From an uncultured Clostridia bacterium (GTDB lineage: Bacteria > Bacillota > Clostridia > Oscillospirales > Acutalibacteraceae), in NCBI GenBank assembly GCA_904420015.1, contig CAJFTS010000038.1:17503-81502 (forward strand): a stretch of DNA of 64,000 bases. Direction: 5' to 3'. This document shows positions 39,685 to 48,566 of this stretch, piece after piece (the first letter of the stretch is position 1; every line of letters starts with the position of its first letter). Below the pieces are notes generated by a model. It had not been told where the DNA came from. It made no database searches and saw nothing but the letters and a program-made list of their open reading frames with translations. The translations under genes and the position numbers were made by a program.

Positions 39685-40837
39685 CTCCGTTTGTCGGCGT
39701 CAATTGATAAAGGGAATACAGCCGCGCAACGTTTTCCTTTGCCTCAAATCCTCTTGCGCAAAAGGCGGCGTATACCGCCTCGGGCGAGGGGCGGGGCATT
39801 TTCCTGCAAGCGCTGAGGGCCTTGAGCCATTCTCCCTTGTGTCCGTCGTCAATGGGAAGGAAGGTTACCAGCGAAAGCCCTAAATCGGCTTCCCTGGATA
39901 TCCCCTGGGAAACCACGCAGGGAAGTCCTGCCGCCTGCGCCTCCACCAGCGCCACCGGAAGCCCTTCCATGAAAGAGGGCATGGCGAAACCGTCGAGGAT
40001 CTGTAACAGATCGGCGACATCCTCCCGCAGGCCGGTAAAGATCACGGTGTGGCTGAGCCCGTATAGAGCGGATTTTTGTTCAAGCTTATCGCGCAGCGGG
40101 CCCTCTCCAATGATAAGGAACCGGCAGTCGGTCCCATGCTCCTGAAACAGCCGGGCCAGATCCAAGAGATACCCATGGTTTTTTTCCGGGATCAGCCGCC
40201 CGACCTGGCCGATGACAAGGGTATCGTCCCCGATCCCGAATTGCCTGCGCAGGGCCTGCGCCGCCTTTAGGCGGGGGGCAAAGGCGTCGAGATTGACGGC
40301 GTTGGCAAAGAGCTCCACCTGCCCGCCTGAGGCCGCCCTTTTCCCATAGAGAAAGACGGCCGCCTCCTTTGAACAGGCCAGCAGCTTGGTTGCATGCTTG
40401 CATATAAGGCGGCGCATCAAGGCTGCATAGCCCTTCCCCTTGAGGGATTGGTATTTGAGAAGCCCGGAGGCGTGGGAATGGCTGATACGCACCCCAATCC
40501 CCGCCTGTTTCGCCGCCAGGAGGACAAAGCCGTTAAAGAAAAGGAGATGGGCATGTACGGCGGCAAAGGGGCCCTCCTCCGTCATAATGCGGCGCATTTG
40601 GGAAAGGATTTTTTTGGTTCCCGCCTCTTTGGGCAGGGAGGTGTGAAAGATCCGGCCGCCAAGAGAGAGAATCTCCTCGTCAAAATCCGCCTTTCCCGGC
40701 TTTGTACATAAAAAGTCGAATTGCAGCCGCTGGCGGTCGACACACCGGTACAGGTTCATGAGCATGGATTCCATACCGCCCCGGTCCATCTTCCCCACCG
40801 CCATAAGCACCCGCGCCGGCCCTCTGCCCTTATCCAA
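39671..40837 (-). CDS. Glycosyltransferase family 4-type, GT-B fold
   Basis: Retaining glycosyltransferase acting on a lipid-linked precursor; sugar unknown. GT-B N-terminal loop KMDRGGMESMLMNLYR, C-terminal GQVGRLIPEKNHGYLLDLA and MPSFMEGLPVALVEAQAAGLPCV (EX7E motif). 388 residues. TTG start with GGAGG 8 bases upstream; the ATG before it lies 5' of that ribosome binding site. Overlaps the preceding gene by 8 bases. Confidence 0.88.
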   Translation of the reverse strand: MDKGRGPARVLMAVGKMDRGGMESMLMNLYRCVDRQRLQFDFLCTKPGKADFDEEILSLGGRIFHTSLPKEAGTKKILSQMRRIMTEEGPFAAVHAHLLFFNGFVLLAAKQAGIGVRISHSHASGLLKYQSLKGKGYAALMRRLICKHATKLLACSKEAAVFLYGKRAASGGQVELFANAVNLDAFAPRLKAAQALRRQFGIGDDTLVIGQVGRLIPEKNHGYLLDLARLFQEHGTDCRFLIIGEGPLRDKLEQKSALYGLSHTVIFTGLREDVADLLQILDGFAMPSFMEGLPVALVEAQAAGLPCVVSQGISREADLGLSLVTFLPIDDGHKGEWLKALSACRKMPRPSPEAVYAAFCARGFEAKENVARLYSLYQLTPTNGGGCD

Positions 40838-42035
40838 GGACCCCACCTCCTGCATACCGGGCAAACGCCTGGTAAAATTCCAAACGGGCCCCGCCAAGGG
40901 TTTCGCGGGAAAAGGACTGGGCTTTTTTAAAATTCTGCTCCGCCGCCTTTTTCATACGGGACTGGTCAAGCAGCAGCCGCTGCAAGCAGCGGGCCATCCC
41001 CTTGCTGTCCCGCCGCCGGTGCAGATACGGCTCGTCGAGCAGCTCGGAGACTCCCCCTACCGCGCTCGCCACCGCCGGACAGCCCCGGCTCATGGCTTCG
41101 ATCAGCGCCCGGGGCAGCGCCTCCTGGTCGCTGGGCAGCAAAAACACATCCAGATCGTCCATCCAGGCGTACACCGCGTCCCCTGACGGCAGGGTACCGC
41201 AAAACTCCACCTGCTCTTCAATCCCCAGCCGCCTTGCAATCTTCCGAAAATGGGCCGCATCCCCAGTGCCCAGCAGCTTTAAGCGGAAGCCCGGGATCAG
41301 GTCCTTGATGCGGCAAAGCGCCTCCATGGCGGTTTTCTGCCCCTTATACCGGACGTTAAGCGAGCCGATCAAACCAAAGGTCAGCGGCGTATTCTCGGCA
41401 AAATGCCGGTCGATACGGGCGAGCCGCCGGGCCAGTACCTCTGGGCCCGGCGTGTCCAGATAGACGTCGGAAATGGAGGCGGTATGTCCCCTAGAGGGGT
41501 ACAGCCTCTGCAAATACCCCTTCGTCACATACAGCACGTAATCCGCCGACGCGGTATACCGTTTGGTTTCATGCCAGAAAAAGGGGGCCAGTGTTTTTCC
41601 GCCCGGTTTTCCCACATACCACAGCGAACCGAAGCCGCTGGCCACCAGTTCCACCGCATAGGGTATTTTCAGGCGCAGCGCTTCCCGACAAGCAAAAAAG
41701 CCGAGCGTACTCGGCAGGCGGATAACGGCGCAGTCGGCGTCCTCCAGGATATCCCGGACCTGCGCCCGGATGGCGCCCCGGCGAAAGACCGCGTCGGCCA
41801 TATTGCGGTAGGCGGTTGCCGGGCGCATGGTTACCCGGTCCCCGCTGGATTTGACAAACCCGGCCCGTTTTTCCTTCGGATAGGAAGCCATTGGTCTAAT
41901 CCGGGTGGTAACGCTAATTTCCTCAAAGCAGGGCAGATACCGCTGCTTCCACAGGGAATATGGGAAAATAATGGAGTATTGCTCCCCCTTTTCATCCCGA
42001 AGCATCACATTGTCGTGAAAAAATGCCATTCTCAT
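40830..42035 (-). CDS. Glycosyltransferase, GT-B fold
   Basis: 401 residues. C-terminal nucleotide-sugar half with FGLIGSLNVRYKGQKTAMEAL and LPSDQEALPRALIEAMSRGCPAVAS (EX7E). The N-terminal acceptor half is divergent (MRMAFFHDNVMLRDEKGEQYS). ATG overlaps the upstream stop by four bases with GAGGGATC upstream. Middle of the exopolysaccharide operon. Confidence 0.85.
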   Translation of the reverse strand: MRMAFFHDNVMLRDEKGEQYSIIFPYSLWKQRYLPCFEEISVTTRIRPMASYPKEKRAGFVKSSGDRVTMRPATAYRNMADAVFRRGAIRAQVRDILEDADCAVIRLPSTLGFFACREALRLKIPYAVELVASGFGSLWYVGKPGGKTLAPFFWHETKRYTASADYVLYVTKGYLQRLYPSRGHTASISDVYLDTPGPEVLARRLARIDRHFAENTPLTFGLIGSLNVRYKGQKTAMEALCRIKDLIPGFRLKLLGTGDAAHFRKIARRLGIEEQVEFCGTLPSGDAVYAWMDDLDVFLLPSDQEALPRALIEAMSRGCPAVASAVGGVSELLDEPYLHRRRDSKGMARCLQRLLLDQSRMKKAAEQNFKKAQSFSRETLGGARLEFYQAFARYAGGGVLG

Positions 42036-43153
42036 AAAGATCCCTCTTGCTGTAAACCCAAAATAGAGAGCATGTCCCGGTTTACGATGGAAACGTCGAA
42101 CCGCTCCCGGCAGTAGCGGAGGCTTTCCTGCCCCATCCGCTCCCGCAGGGCGGCGTCCTCCGTCAGGCGGCAAAACGCGTCCGCTAAGTCCTCCACGTTC
42201 CTGGGCCTTACCAGGATGCCGTTTACCCCGTCTTGCACCGTTTCCCGGCAGCCGGGACAATCGGTGGTAATGATGGGCCGTCCCACCGCCATCGCCTCAA
42301 GGATGGAGTGGGGGATCCCTTCCCGGTAATAAGAGGGCAGTACATAGGTGGTGCAGCCGCCCAGATAGGGGACGACATTTTGAAGCTTTCCCAGATACTC
42401 CACGTCGCCGCTCTCCAGATAGGGACGCAGGTCGGACATAGAAAGCTCGCCCGGATGCTCGTCGAAAAAGCCGCCGATCTGAAACCGGGCCTGCGGACAT
42501 CGCTGATGGGCAAGGCGGGCGGCCTTGCAAAACTCCATCACGCCTTTTTCCCGCAAAAGGCGGGTGATCATGAGAAAGACCGGGCTTTTGGGCATGGTAG
42601 CTGGCTGAAATTTTTCCAGGCTTACCCCTGAACCGCTTACCAAACGGCATTTCTCCGCCGGCAGCAGGCCCCGGCGGATCAGCTCCTCCCGGTCGTCCCG
42701 GTTTTGAAAAATAACCCGTTCACACGCAGAAAACCCGCGTTTGAGCAGGGCGTTTGTGATCACCTGAAGAAGGCGGGTTTTATAAGAGCCGCCGCTGTAT
42801 ACCTTGCCAAGCCCTGAAATCATCGAATAGATCCGCGGTACCTTCGCCAGCCTTGCCGCGATGGAGCCGTAGGCAACCGGCTTGAGCGCGTAGGAAAATA
42901 CCAGGTCCGGCGCCTCCTCCTCGATGACCTTTTTCAAATGCGCAATAACAAAAAAATCTGCGAAGGGGTTTTTAGAGGTGCGGCGGAAGGAGACGCACCG
43001 GTATTGGACGCCCAAATAAGAGAGGTCCACTTCCTTTTCCGGTTCCGGTCCTACCGCCACCACCGTATGCCCCAGGTCCGTCAGGGCCTGGAGCAGCTCC
43101 CCTCGCAGGTGATAGATGGAATATACGGTTGGATTGACAACAAGAATCTTCAT
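42032..43153 (-). CDS. Glycosyltransferase family 4 (CapM/PglA-like)
   Basis: 373 residues. N-terminal MKILVVNPTVYSIYHLRGELL and the C-terminal LPSYYREGIPHSILEAMAVGRPIITTDCPGCRETV, the strong donor-site motif of PglA/CapM-like enzymes. It would add an early sugar to undecaprenyl-linked precursor. The ATG used has AAAGGG 9 bases upstream; an ATG three codons earlier is possible. Confidence 0.9.
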   Translation of the reverse strand: MKILVVNPTVYSIYHLRGELLQALTDLGHTVVAVGPEPEKEVDLSYLGVQYRCVSFRRTSKNPFADFFVIAHLKKVIEEEAPDLVFSYALKPVAYGSIAARLAKVPRIYSMISGLGKVYSGGSYKTRLLQVITNALLKRGFSACERVIFQNRDDREELIRRGLLPAEKCRLVSGSGVSLEKFQPATMPKSPVFLMITRLLREKGVMEFCKAARLAHQRCPQARFQIGGFFDEHPGELSMSDLRPYLESGDVEYLGKLQNVVPYLGGCTTYVLPSYYREGIPHSILEAMAVGRPIITTDCPGCRETVQDGVNGILVRPRNVEDLADAFCRLTEDAALRERMGQESLRYCRERFDVSIVNRDMLSILGLQQEGSL

Positions 43154-43183
43154 TTTTGGCATCCCTTTTGTGCCGGGCACATG

Positions 43184-44701
43184 TTATTTGCGGCGGCTTC
43201 TGGAGACAGACGACGAGGTCTTGCCTGAGCCCTGCTCATATTTGTATCCATAACCGTTCGAATATCCGTAACGGGCGTATCCATATCTTCCGTACCGTTT
43301 GTAGCCGCCGACCATACCGCGGCTTTTCTCCGTCTTATTGAACACGCAGCCCACCACCGGCAGATTCTGCGAGCCGATGTCGTCGATGGTGCGGTTGATG
43401 ATATCCATGCTGCAAAAATCCTGACGGATGACCAAAATGGCCGCGTCGGCATATTTCGCCAGGGCCGTGGCGTCGGACACGACATGGGCGGGCGGGGTAT
43501 CGAGCAGGATATAATCAAACCGCTCCTCCATCGCCGCCACAAAGGCGCGCATGGCGTCCGAATCCAGCAGCTCCGCCGCATCGTCCACACACGGGCCGCT
43601 GGTTACTATGGAGACCCCGAATTTTTCATTGCGGCGCAGCACATCGCCCACCTGACATTCCCCGCGCAGCAGGGTGGACAGCCCCGCTATATCCTTGCCG
43701 GGAAGGGAGAAGAGAGACTGAATGGTGGGCTTTCGCATGTCACAGTCTACGATGAGGACATTCTTTTCCTTCTGGGCGAGCACGATGGCCAAATTGGAGA
43801 TGACGGTGGATTTTCCTTCGTCCGCCGCCGCGCTGGTAATCAGGAACTTTTTATAATGGCGGGAAGCGGAGAGGCTCTCCACCTTCACCCGCAGGGACTT
43901 GTACGCTTCAATATAGGAAAAGTCGGAGGCGGGCGTGATCAGCATCGATACGTCCCCCTTCTTGCGCAGCCGGCGCTTGCGCTCCTCATAGGGGATGGAA
44001 GCGAACAGCTTGGTGGAAACGCTGTTGTAAATGTCCGTCTCGCTCTGTATCGTGCGGGAGAAGAACATGGACACCCAAATAACCAGCGCGCCCAGGCCTA
44101 AGCCCAAAAGGATACCCAGCAGCGGATAGAGCAGCTTATCCGAGGAAGGATCGCGCAGCGTCGGATATTCCGGCCGGTCGATGATGTTGACCTGGATGTT
44201 TGGAAAGCTCTGCTTCATTTCCGGCTGCGCCACGACGTTTGCCAATGCGTCGGCAATGCGGAAGGAATAATTCGGATCCTCCGCCGTGACAATCAGCTCG
44301 ATCATGTTGGTAGAGCCCATTTGCTTGAGCGAGATGGAATCGGTAATATCCTTGCGTTCAAGCACCAGGTTCTCCTCGTTGAGCTGCTCGAGCACCTTGT
44401 CGGCCACCTTGTTGCTGGTCAAAAATACCCGGTAGGATTCCCCGTACCATTGCACCAGCGCCGTGTCGGAGTTGGTGGAGATTCCGTTTTGGGATATGGT
44501 CAGGTTGAGGGACAGCAGCATTTTCGACGTATAAGTAGGGCTGTCGGTCAATAGGGCCAGCACGAAGCCGAGGATCCCCATCAGAACCGTCAAAGCCGCC
44601 GCGGCCCACCAAAGCTTTTTCGTCTGCCGGATAAATTTAAGCAAACTCGTTGTACCGTTTGTGGAAGGGAGAGAAGGCGAGCCGTGTGTTTGCTCGTACA
44701 T
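43184..44701 (-). CDS. Single-chain Wzz chain-length regulator fused to BY tyrosine kinase
   Basis: 505 residues. Wzz part: helix 1 at about 31-51, extracytoplasmic domain, helix 2 at about 190-213. Kinase part: Walker A AAADEGKST (291-299), Walker A' VLIVDCDMR (315-323), Walker B YILLDTPP (397-404). The C-terminal tail (467-488) holds nine Tyr in 22 residues, the autophosphorylation cluster. Gram-positive systems usually split these into two proteins; here they are joined as in proteobacterial Wzc. ATG with GGAGG 7 bases upstream. First gene of the exopolysaccharide operon. Confidence 0.92.
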   Translation of the reverse strand: MYEQTHGSPSLPSTNGTTSLLKFIRQTKKLWWAAAALTVLMGILGFVLALLTDSPTYTSKMLLSLNLTISQNGISTNSDTALVQWYGESYRVFLTSNKVADKVLEQLNEENLVLERKDITDSISLKQMGSTNMIELIVTAEDPNYSFRIADALANVVAQPEMKQSFPNIQVNIIDRPEYPTLRDPSSDKLLYPLLGILLGLGLGALVIWVSMFFSRTIQSETDIYNSVSTKLFASIPYEERKRRLRKKGDVSMLITPASDFSYIEAYKSLRVKVESLSASRHYKKFLITSAAADEGKSTVISNLAIVLAQKEKNVLIVDCDMRKPTIQSLFSLPGKDIAGLSTLLRGECQVGDVLRRNEKFGVSIVTSGPCVDDAAELLDSDAMRAFVAAMEERFDYILLDTPPAHVVSDATALAKYADAAILVIRQDFCSMDIINRTIDDIGSQNLPVVGCVFNKTEKSRGMVGGYKRYGRYGYARYGYSNGYGYKYEQGSGKTSSSVSRSRRK

Positions 44702-44885
44702 GCAAGTACCTCCAATAATCCGCACCAAGGTGCTCACAATTCGCAGGGATATGGTTAGGTTTTCCACATCTCGCCCGATTATGTGAGCAACGGAAAACGA
44801 GGCTGCGCATAAAACAAACCGGGCAATTCGCAAAATGTTGATAAACAGGGAAAACTGTATAGAACCAATAAGATAGCTATTCAAT
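44702..44885 (-). other. Long leader of the exopolysaccharide operon
   Basis: About 180 bases from the predicted promoter to the ATG without a gene. It can fold: TGCTCACA / TGTGAGCA pair across about 45 bases, and GCGAATTG occurs twice. TTATCAACA and TTTTCCACA, DnaA-box-like 9-mers, also lie here. No known leader class was recognised. Confidence 0.45.
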
Positions 44886-44914
44886 ATGATAGTATCAATC
44901 GTATAATTTGTCAA
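44886..44914 (-). promoter_or_regulatory. Promoter of the exopolysaccharide operon
   Basis: On the minus strand a perfect TTGACA, 17 bases, TATCAT. Strong sigma-A type. Confidence 0.8.
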
Positions 44915-44969
44915 TCTTCTTTCTGCTCATCCACCGGTTAAATTCAGGAAAGAAAAGCGGCAAATCAGG

Positions 44970-45011
44970 AAAAGAAAAAAGAACCATGGGCATGATCGGC
45001 GCCATGGCTCT
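44970..45011 (-). terminator. Terminator of the sigma-like regulator gene
   Basis: On the minus strand AGAGCCATGG / CCATGGTTCT stem with a T-rich tail TTTTTTCTTTT. It separates the regulator from the exopolysaccharide promoter. Confidence 0.8.
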
Positions 45012-45087
45012 TTTGGCTGGGAAAATGGATTGCACCCGCCCAGGATTGTGAGGTATAATAAACAAGATATTGAGCGGATTGGAAGCT

Positions 45088-45495
45088 TTAGTCCTCGGAA
45101 AGGCCGTACATGGCCACGGTAAAATCCCGCAGGGCGGCGTTGTGATGGTAATAGATGCTGCGCCGTTCGTAGCCCAGCTCGTCCATCAGCTCGTCGAGAT
45201 AGCGGTCGGTGCGGTGGATGTAGAACCGGTCGAGGATGGTGCGCTGCTCCTGAGTGAGCACGGAAAGCCCCCGGTCGATGCGTTCCTTGCCGGAAAGCCG
45301 GTAGGTGAGAATCGACTCCAAATGGGCCCGCTGGGCAAACAGGGAAATGCGTTCCTCCTGGTGCTCCTTGCATGCAAGCTCCGCAGAGGAAAGGCGGCTG
45401 TCGATGTCCCGGATGCTCTGACGCAGGTTTTCAATGGCGGCGCAGAGCACCCGATATCCGCTCAGGCTTTCCTTTGCCAGTACTTTATAGTCCAA
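45088..45495 (-). CDS. Sigma-70 region 4-like / DUF1492-type DNA-binding protein
   Basis: 135 residues. The C-terminal third (LTQEQRTILDRFYIHRTDRYLDELMDELGYERRSIYYHHNAALRDF) has the order and length of a sigma region 4 helix-turn-helix, as in small phage-type ArpU/DUF1492 regulators; the N-terminal half is a charged helix. TTG start with GGAGGG 7 bases upstream; in-frame ATGs upstream lack such a site. Own promoter and terminator. Target unknown; the exopolysaccharide operon just downstream is a candidate. Confidence 0.65.
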   Translation of the reverse strand: MDYKVLAKESLSGYRVLCAAIENLRQSIRDIDSRLSSAELACKEHQEERISLFAQRAHLESILTYRLSGKERIDRGLSVLTQEQRTILDRFYIHRTDRYLDELMDELGYERRSIYYHHNAALRDFTVAMYGLSED

Positions 45496-45578
45496 ACAGA
45501 ATCCCTCCATTCTATTTATGCGGGTTTTCGTTGAAGAACAACGAATGTTATGTGAAAAATAATCACTTTCCAAGTGGA

Positions 45579-45607
45579 AGTATAGCACACCAAAGGACGG
45601 AAATCAA
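45579..45607 (-). promoter_or_regulatory. Promoter of the sigma-like regulator gene
   Basis: On the minus strand TTGATT, 17 bases, TATACT. Confidence 0.7.
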
Positions 45608-45701
45608 ACGTTTGTTCTAATATTTTTTTCTTAAGAAGGCGTGAGTACCTTTTTTTGGACAGGTGCTTTGGCGCCGGTAGTCGGTAAGGAGGCGGTATGC
45701 G

Positions 45702-46874
45702 GTGACGAAATGGCTCATCCGGCTGTTTGTAAAGAGGGCGGATCAGGTGAAGGACCCGCAGGTACGGCGCAGGTACGGGATATTAGGCGGGGCGGTGGGA
45801 ATCGCCTGCAACCTGCTGTTGTTTTTGATGAAGTTTTTAACGGGGATGGTTACCGGGTCGGTGGCCGTTTCCGCCGACGCCTTCAATAACCTATCCGACG
45901 CAGGATCGTCGGTGGTAACGGTGGCGGGCTTTCAGCTGAGCGGGAAAAAGCCGGATAAGAAGCATCCCTTCGGCTACGGGCGGATCGAGTATGTGGCGGG
46001 GCTTTGCATTTCCATGGTGATCCTGCTGGTGGGGTTTGAGTTTTTGCGCACCTCGGTGGAAAAGGTGCTGCACCCGCAGGCGGCGGCTTTTTCCTGGGTA
46101 TCGGTGGCGGTGCTGGCGGTGTCCATCCTGGTTAAGCTGTGGATGGGCCTATTCAACCGGAAGATCGGCAAGGCGATCGGTTCGGCCACCGTCGGGGCGG
46201 CGGCGCTCGACAGCATCAGCGACGTGGCCGCCACCTCGGTGGTCTTGGTGTCGGTTTTTTTGTCCCGGATAACCGATTTCCCGGTGGACGGGGCGGCGGG
46301 AATCGTGGTGGCCCTTTTCATTCTTTGGGCGGGAATTACGACCGCCCGGGATACCCTCTCCCCCCTGTTGGGCCAGCCTCCCGACCCGCAGCTGGTCCGG
46401 GAGATTGAACAGCGTATGCTCTCTTATGAGGGGATCGAAGGGGTACACGATCTGATCGTCCACAGCTACGGGCCCGGCCGCATCATTGCCTCGGTCCATG
46501 CGGAGGTGCCGGCCGATGCAAATATTCTGAAAATGCACGAGACCGTCGACCTGGCGGAGAAGGAGATTTCCGCCGGGCTTGGGATTCAGCTCATCGTTCA
46601 TTTTGATCCCATCGTCACCGACGATGCCCGCATCAACCACCTGCACCAGACGGTTTTGGACACCATCCGCCGCCTTGACCCGGCCTTGTCGATTCATGAC
46701 TTTCGGGTGGTGGACGGAGAAAACCGCATCAATCTGATTTTTGATGTGGTGGTGCCCTATGATTACCCCTATCGCGACGAGCAGCTGCGGGAGACCATCG
46801 ACGCCACCTTAAAGGAGGAGGACCCCCGCTTCTTTGCAGTGGTCAGCTTTGACCGGAGCTTTCTCGGGGAGTAA
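45702..46874 (+). CDS. Cation diffusion facilitator family metal transporter
   Basis: Proton-coupled efflux of divalent metal (Zn, Mn, Fe or Co; not predictable). Six helices in the first 215 residues, with metal-site helices SADAFNNLSDAGSS and AALDSISDVAAT and the signature HPFGYGRIEYV. A long cytoplasmic C-terminal domain with several His residues follows, and it is larger than usual, 390 residues in total. GTG start with GGAGG 9 bases upstream. Single gene. Confidence 0.93.
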   Translation: MTKWLIRLFVKRADQVKDPQVRRRYGILGGAVGIACNLLLFLMKFLTGMVTGSVAVSADAFNNLSDAGSSVVTVAGFQLSGKKPDKKHPFGYGRIEYVAGLCISMVILLVGFEFLRTSVEKVLHPQAAAFSWVSVAVLAVSILVKLWMGLFNRKIGKAIGSATVGAAALDSISDVAATSVVLVSVFLSRITDFPVDGAAGIVVALFILWAGITTARDTLSPLLGQPPDPQLVREIEQRMLSYEGIEGVHDLIVHSYGPGRIIASVHAEVPADANILKMHETVDLAEKEISAGLGIQLIVHFDPIVTDDARINHLHQTVLDTIRRLDPALSIHDFRVVDGENRINLIFDVVVPYDYPYRDEQLRETIDATLKEEDPRFFAVVSFDRSFLGE

Positions 46875-46923
46875 GGCTGCCGGTTTTCCGAAACTGCTGT
46901 ATCCAAAAACTGGGACATCAAGG

Positions 46924-46959
46924 CAAAAAAATACGCCTGCCCGAATAGGGCAGGCGTAT
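46924..46959 (-). terminator. Terminator of acpP
   Basis: 12-bp stem ATACGCCTGCCC / GGGCAGGCGTAT with a 5-base loop, then seven T on the minus strand. Confidence 0.9.
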
Positions 46960-46976
46960 GACAGAACCGTTGCTTC

Positions 46977-47204
46977 TCAGCTGTTGCCTTCGATGAACTT
47001 CACCAGATTGCCGACGGTACGGATGTTGTCGACTTCGCTGTCCGGGATTTCCACATCGAACTCATCCTCAAGCGTCATGAGCAGGTCCACGACGTCTAAG
47101 GAATCCGCGCCCAGATCCTCGGCGATGTTCGTCTCAGGGGTGATCTTATCCTCCTCCACGTCGAACTGCTCCGCGAGGATTGCTTTAATCTTCTCAAAGA
47201 CCAT
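46977..47204 (-). CDS. acpP: Acyl carrier protein
   Basis: Carries acyl chains on a phosphopantetheine arm attached to Ser in GADSLDVVDLLM. 75 acidic residues, normal. The ATG has GGAGG 8 bases upstream; a GTG three codons earlier is too close. It stands alone, away from fab genes, with its own terminator; a TATAAT -10 lies on the minus strand at about 47269. Confidence 0.95.
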   Translation of the reverse strand: MVFEKIKAILAEQFDVEEDKITPETNIAEDLGADSLDVVDLLMTLEDEFDVEIPDSEVDNIRTVGNLVKFIEGNS

Positions 47205-47529
47205 GTTGGACACCTCCTATTCTATCCGGCTGTATGGTATTGGGTGTGGACAGGTTTTGTCTTACCACTTATTATACTTCCGGTTGATCGGCGTTATGAC
47301 ACGCATTTCGCAAGAAAACGACCGCTCTGCGGCAAACAGAACAGACATTAGGTAAAATATTATTCATATCCTTCTGGTTTGTCAATAGACAATTTGGATA
47401 GCTTTCAAAGAAAATATTCTGCATCCTGGCCAAACAGAAAGAATGCCGGTCAAAGCCGCTCGCTTTTTGGTGGTTTTGGCAGAATTTTAGTAAAATATCA
47501 GGATAAAATTACGATGGGAGAGAAACTCA
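47205..47529. other. acpP-aroE divergent gap
   Basis: 325 bases without a supported gene. The acpP side has a clear -10 (TATAAT on the minus strand); the aroE side is AT-rich with TAAAAT-like -10 candidates but no well-spaced -35. Confidence 0.5.
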
Positions 47530-48381
47530 ATGGAACAAAAATTTGCCGTGATCGGATATCCGCTGGGCCATACCATGTCCCCGTTTATCCACCGAAAGCT
47601 ATTTGCAAAAAAGGAGATAGAAGCAAGCTACACGGCTAAGGAGATTCCCCCGCAGGCGCTCGCAAAGCAGCGCGCGGAGCTTGCCGCCATGGATGGGTTT
47701 AATGTTACCATTCCCCATAAAGAAGCGATGATTCCCCTGCTTGATGGGCTCGACGATAGGGCGGCCCTCTATGGGGCGGTCAATACCGTGCGCTGCCGGG
47801 GAGGGAAGATGACCGGCTATAACACCGATTGTGCCGGCTTCCTGCGGGCGCTTTCGGGCGGAGATATCTCCTTTGGAGACCGGGTGGCCGTGCTGGGAGC
47901 GGGCGGCGCCGCGCGGATGATGGTGTTCGAGGCGGCTGTGGCCAAGGCGGCGGTGACCATTGCGGTACGCCCCTCCGGCCTTGCACGGGCCCAAGCGGTC
48001 AAGGAGGAGGCGGAAAGGAAGCTTCCCGGCGCGTCCGTTTCCCTTTCTACCCTTTCCGAATTAAGCGGGGCGTTTTCCCTGCTGTGCAACGCAACCCCCT
48101 GCGGGATGTTTCCCCGTTCACAGGAGTGCCCGATCGCACCCCAGGTCCTCGACCGGGTGCAAGCCGTGTTCGACGCAATCTATAACCCGGCTCGGACCGT
48201 GCTGCTGCAGGAGGCGGAAAAACGCGGCATCCCGGCGGTGGGCGGTATGCCCATGCTGGTGTGGCAGGCGGCGGTCGCCCAGGAGCTTTGGTTTTCCGTC
48301 CGCTTTACCGAAGAGGAAATTGCCGGGGTGATCGCCCAGGCGGACGAAGAGCTGCGCCGCAGAAGCGAACAAGCAGAGTAA
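47530..48381 (+). CDS. aroE: Shikimate dehydrogenase
   Basis: NADPH-dependent reduction of 3-dehydroshikimate to shikimate. Substrate motif GHTMSPFIHRKLF, catalytic Lys in NVTIPHKEAM, and the nucleotide loop VLGAGGAARMMVFE. 283 residues. ATG with GGGAGAG upstream. It is on the opposite strand from the aro operon that ends 1.3 kb away. Confidence 0.95.
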   Translation: MEQKFAVIGYPLGHTMSPFIHRKLFAKKEIEASYTAKEIPPQALAKQRAELAAMDGFNVTIPHKEAMIPLLDGLDDRAALYGAVNTVRCRGGKMTGYNTDCAGFLRALSGGDISFGDRVAVLGAGGAARMMVFEAAVAKAAVTIAVRPSGLARAQAVKEEAERKLPGASVSLSTLSELSGAFSLLCNATPCGMFPRSQECPIAPQVLDRVQAVFDAIYNPARTVLLQEAEKRGIPAVGGMPMLVWQAAVAQELWFSVRFTEEEIAGVIAQADEELRRRSEQAE

Positions 48382-48401
48382 CGGCTGCCGCTGTTCTTAC
48401 C

Positions 48402-48441
48402 AAGGAAAGGAAGGGGGAATTTCCCCCTTCCTTTCCTTTTT
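48402..48441 (+). terminator. Terminator of aroE
   Basis: 18-bp arms AAGGAAAGGAAGGGGGAA / TTCCCCCTTCCTTTCCTT, then TTTT. Confidence 0.9.
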
Positions 48442-48499
48442 ACAGTCCCGTTAATGGGATTGTAAAACGATTTCGTGTGAAGAATTTTTACCGAAGGGA

Positions 48500-48547
48500 T
48501 GCAAATTACGAACATATGTGCTATACTCTAATTAGAACATATATTCG
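48500..48547 (+). promoter_or_regulatory. Promoter flanked by two LexA-box-like sites
   Basis: A -10 TATACT (48522-48527) with a poor -35 (TGCAAA, 16 bases upstream) lies between CGAACATATGTGC (48509-48521) and AGAACATATATTCG (48534-48547). Each is one key base away from the Gram-positive SOS consensus GAAC-N4-GTTC. Confidence 0.6.
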
Positions 48548-48566
48548 TATTCAGGAGGGGTTTCCC

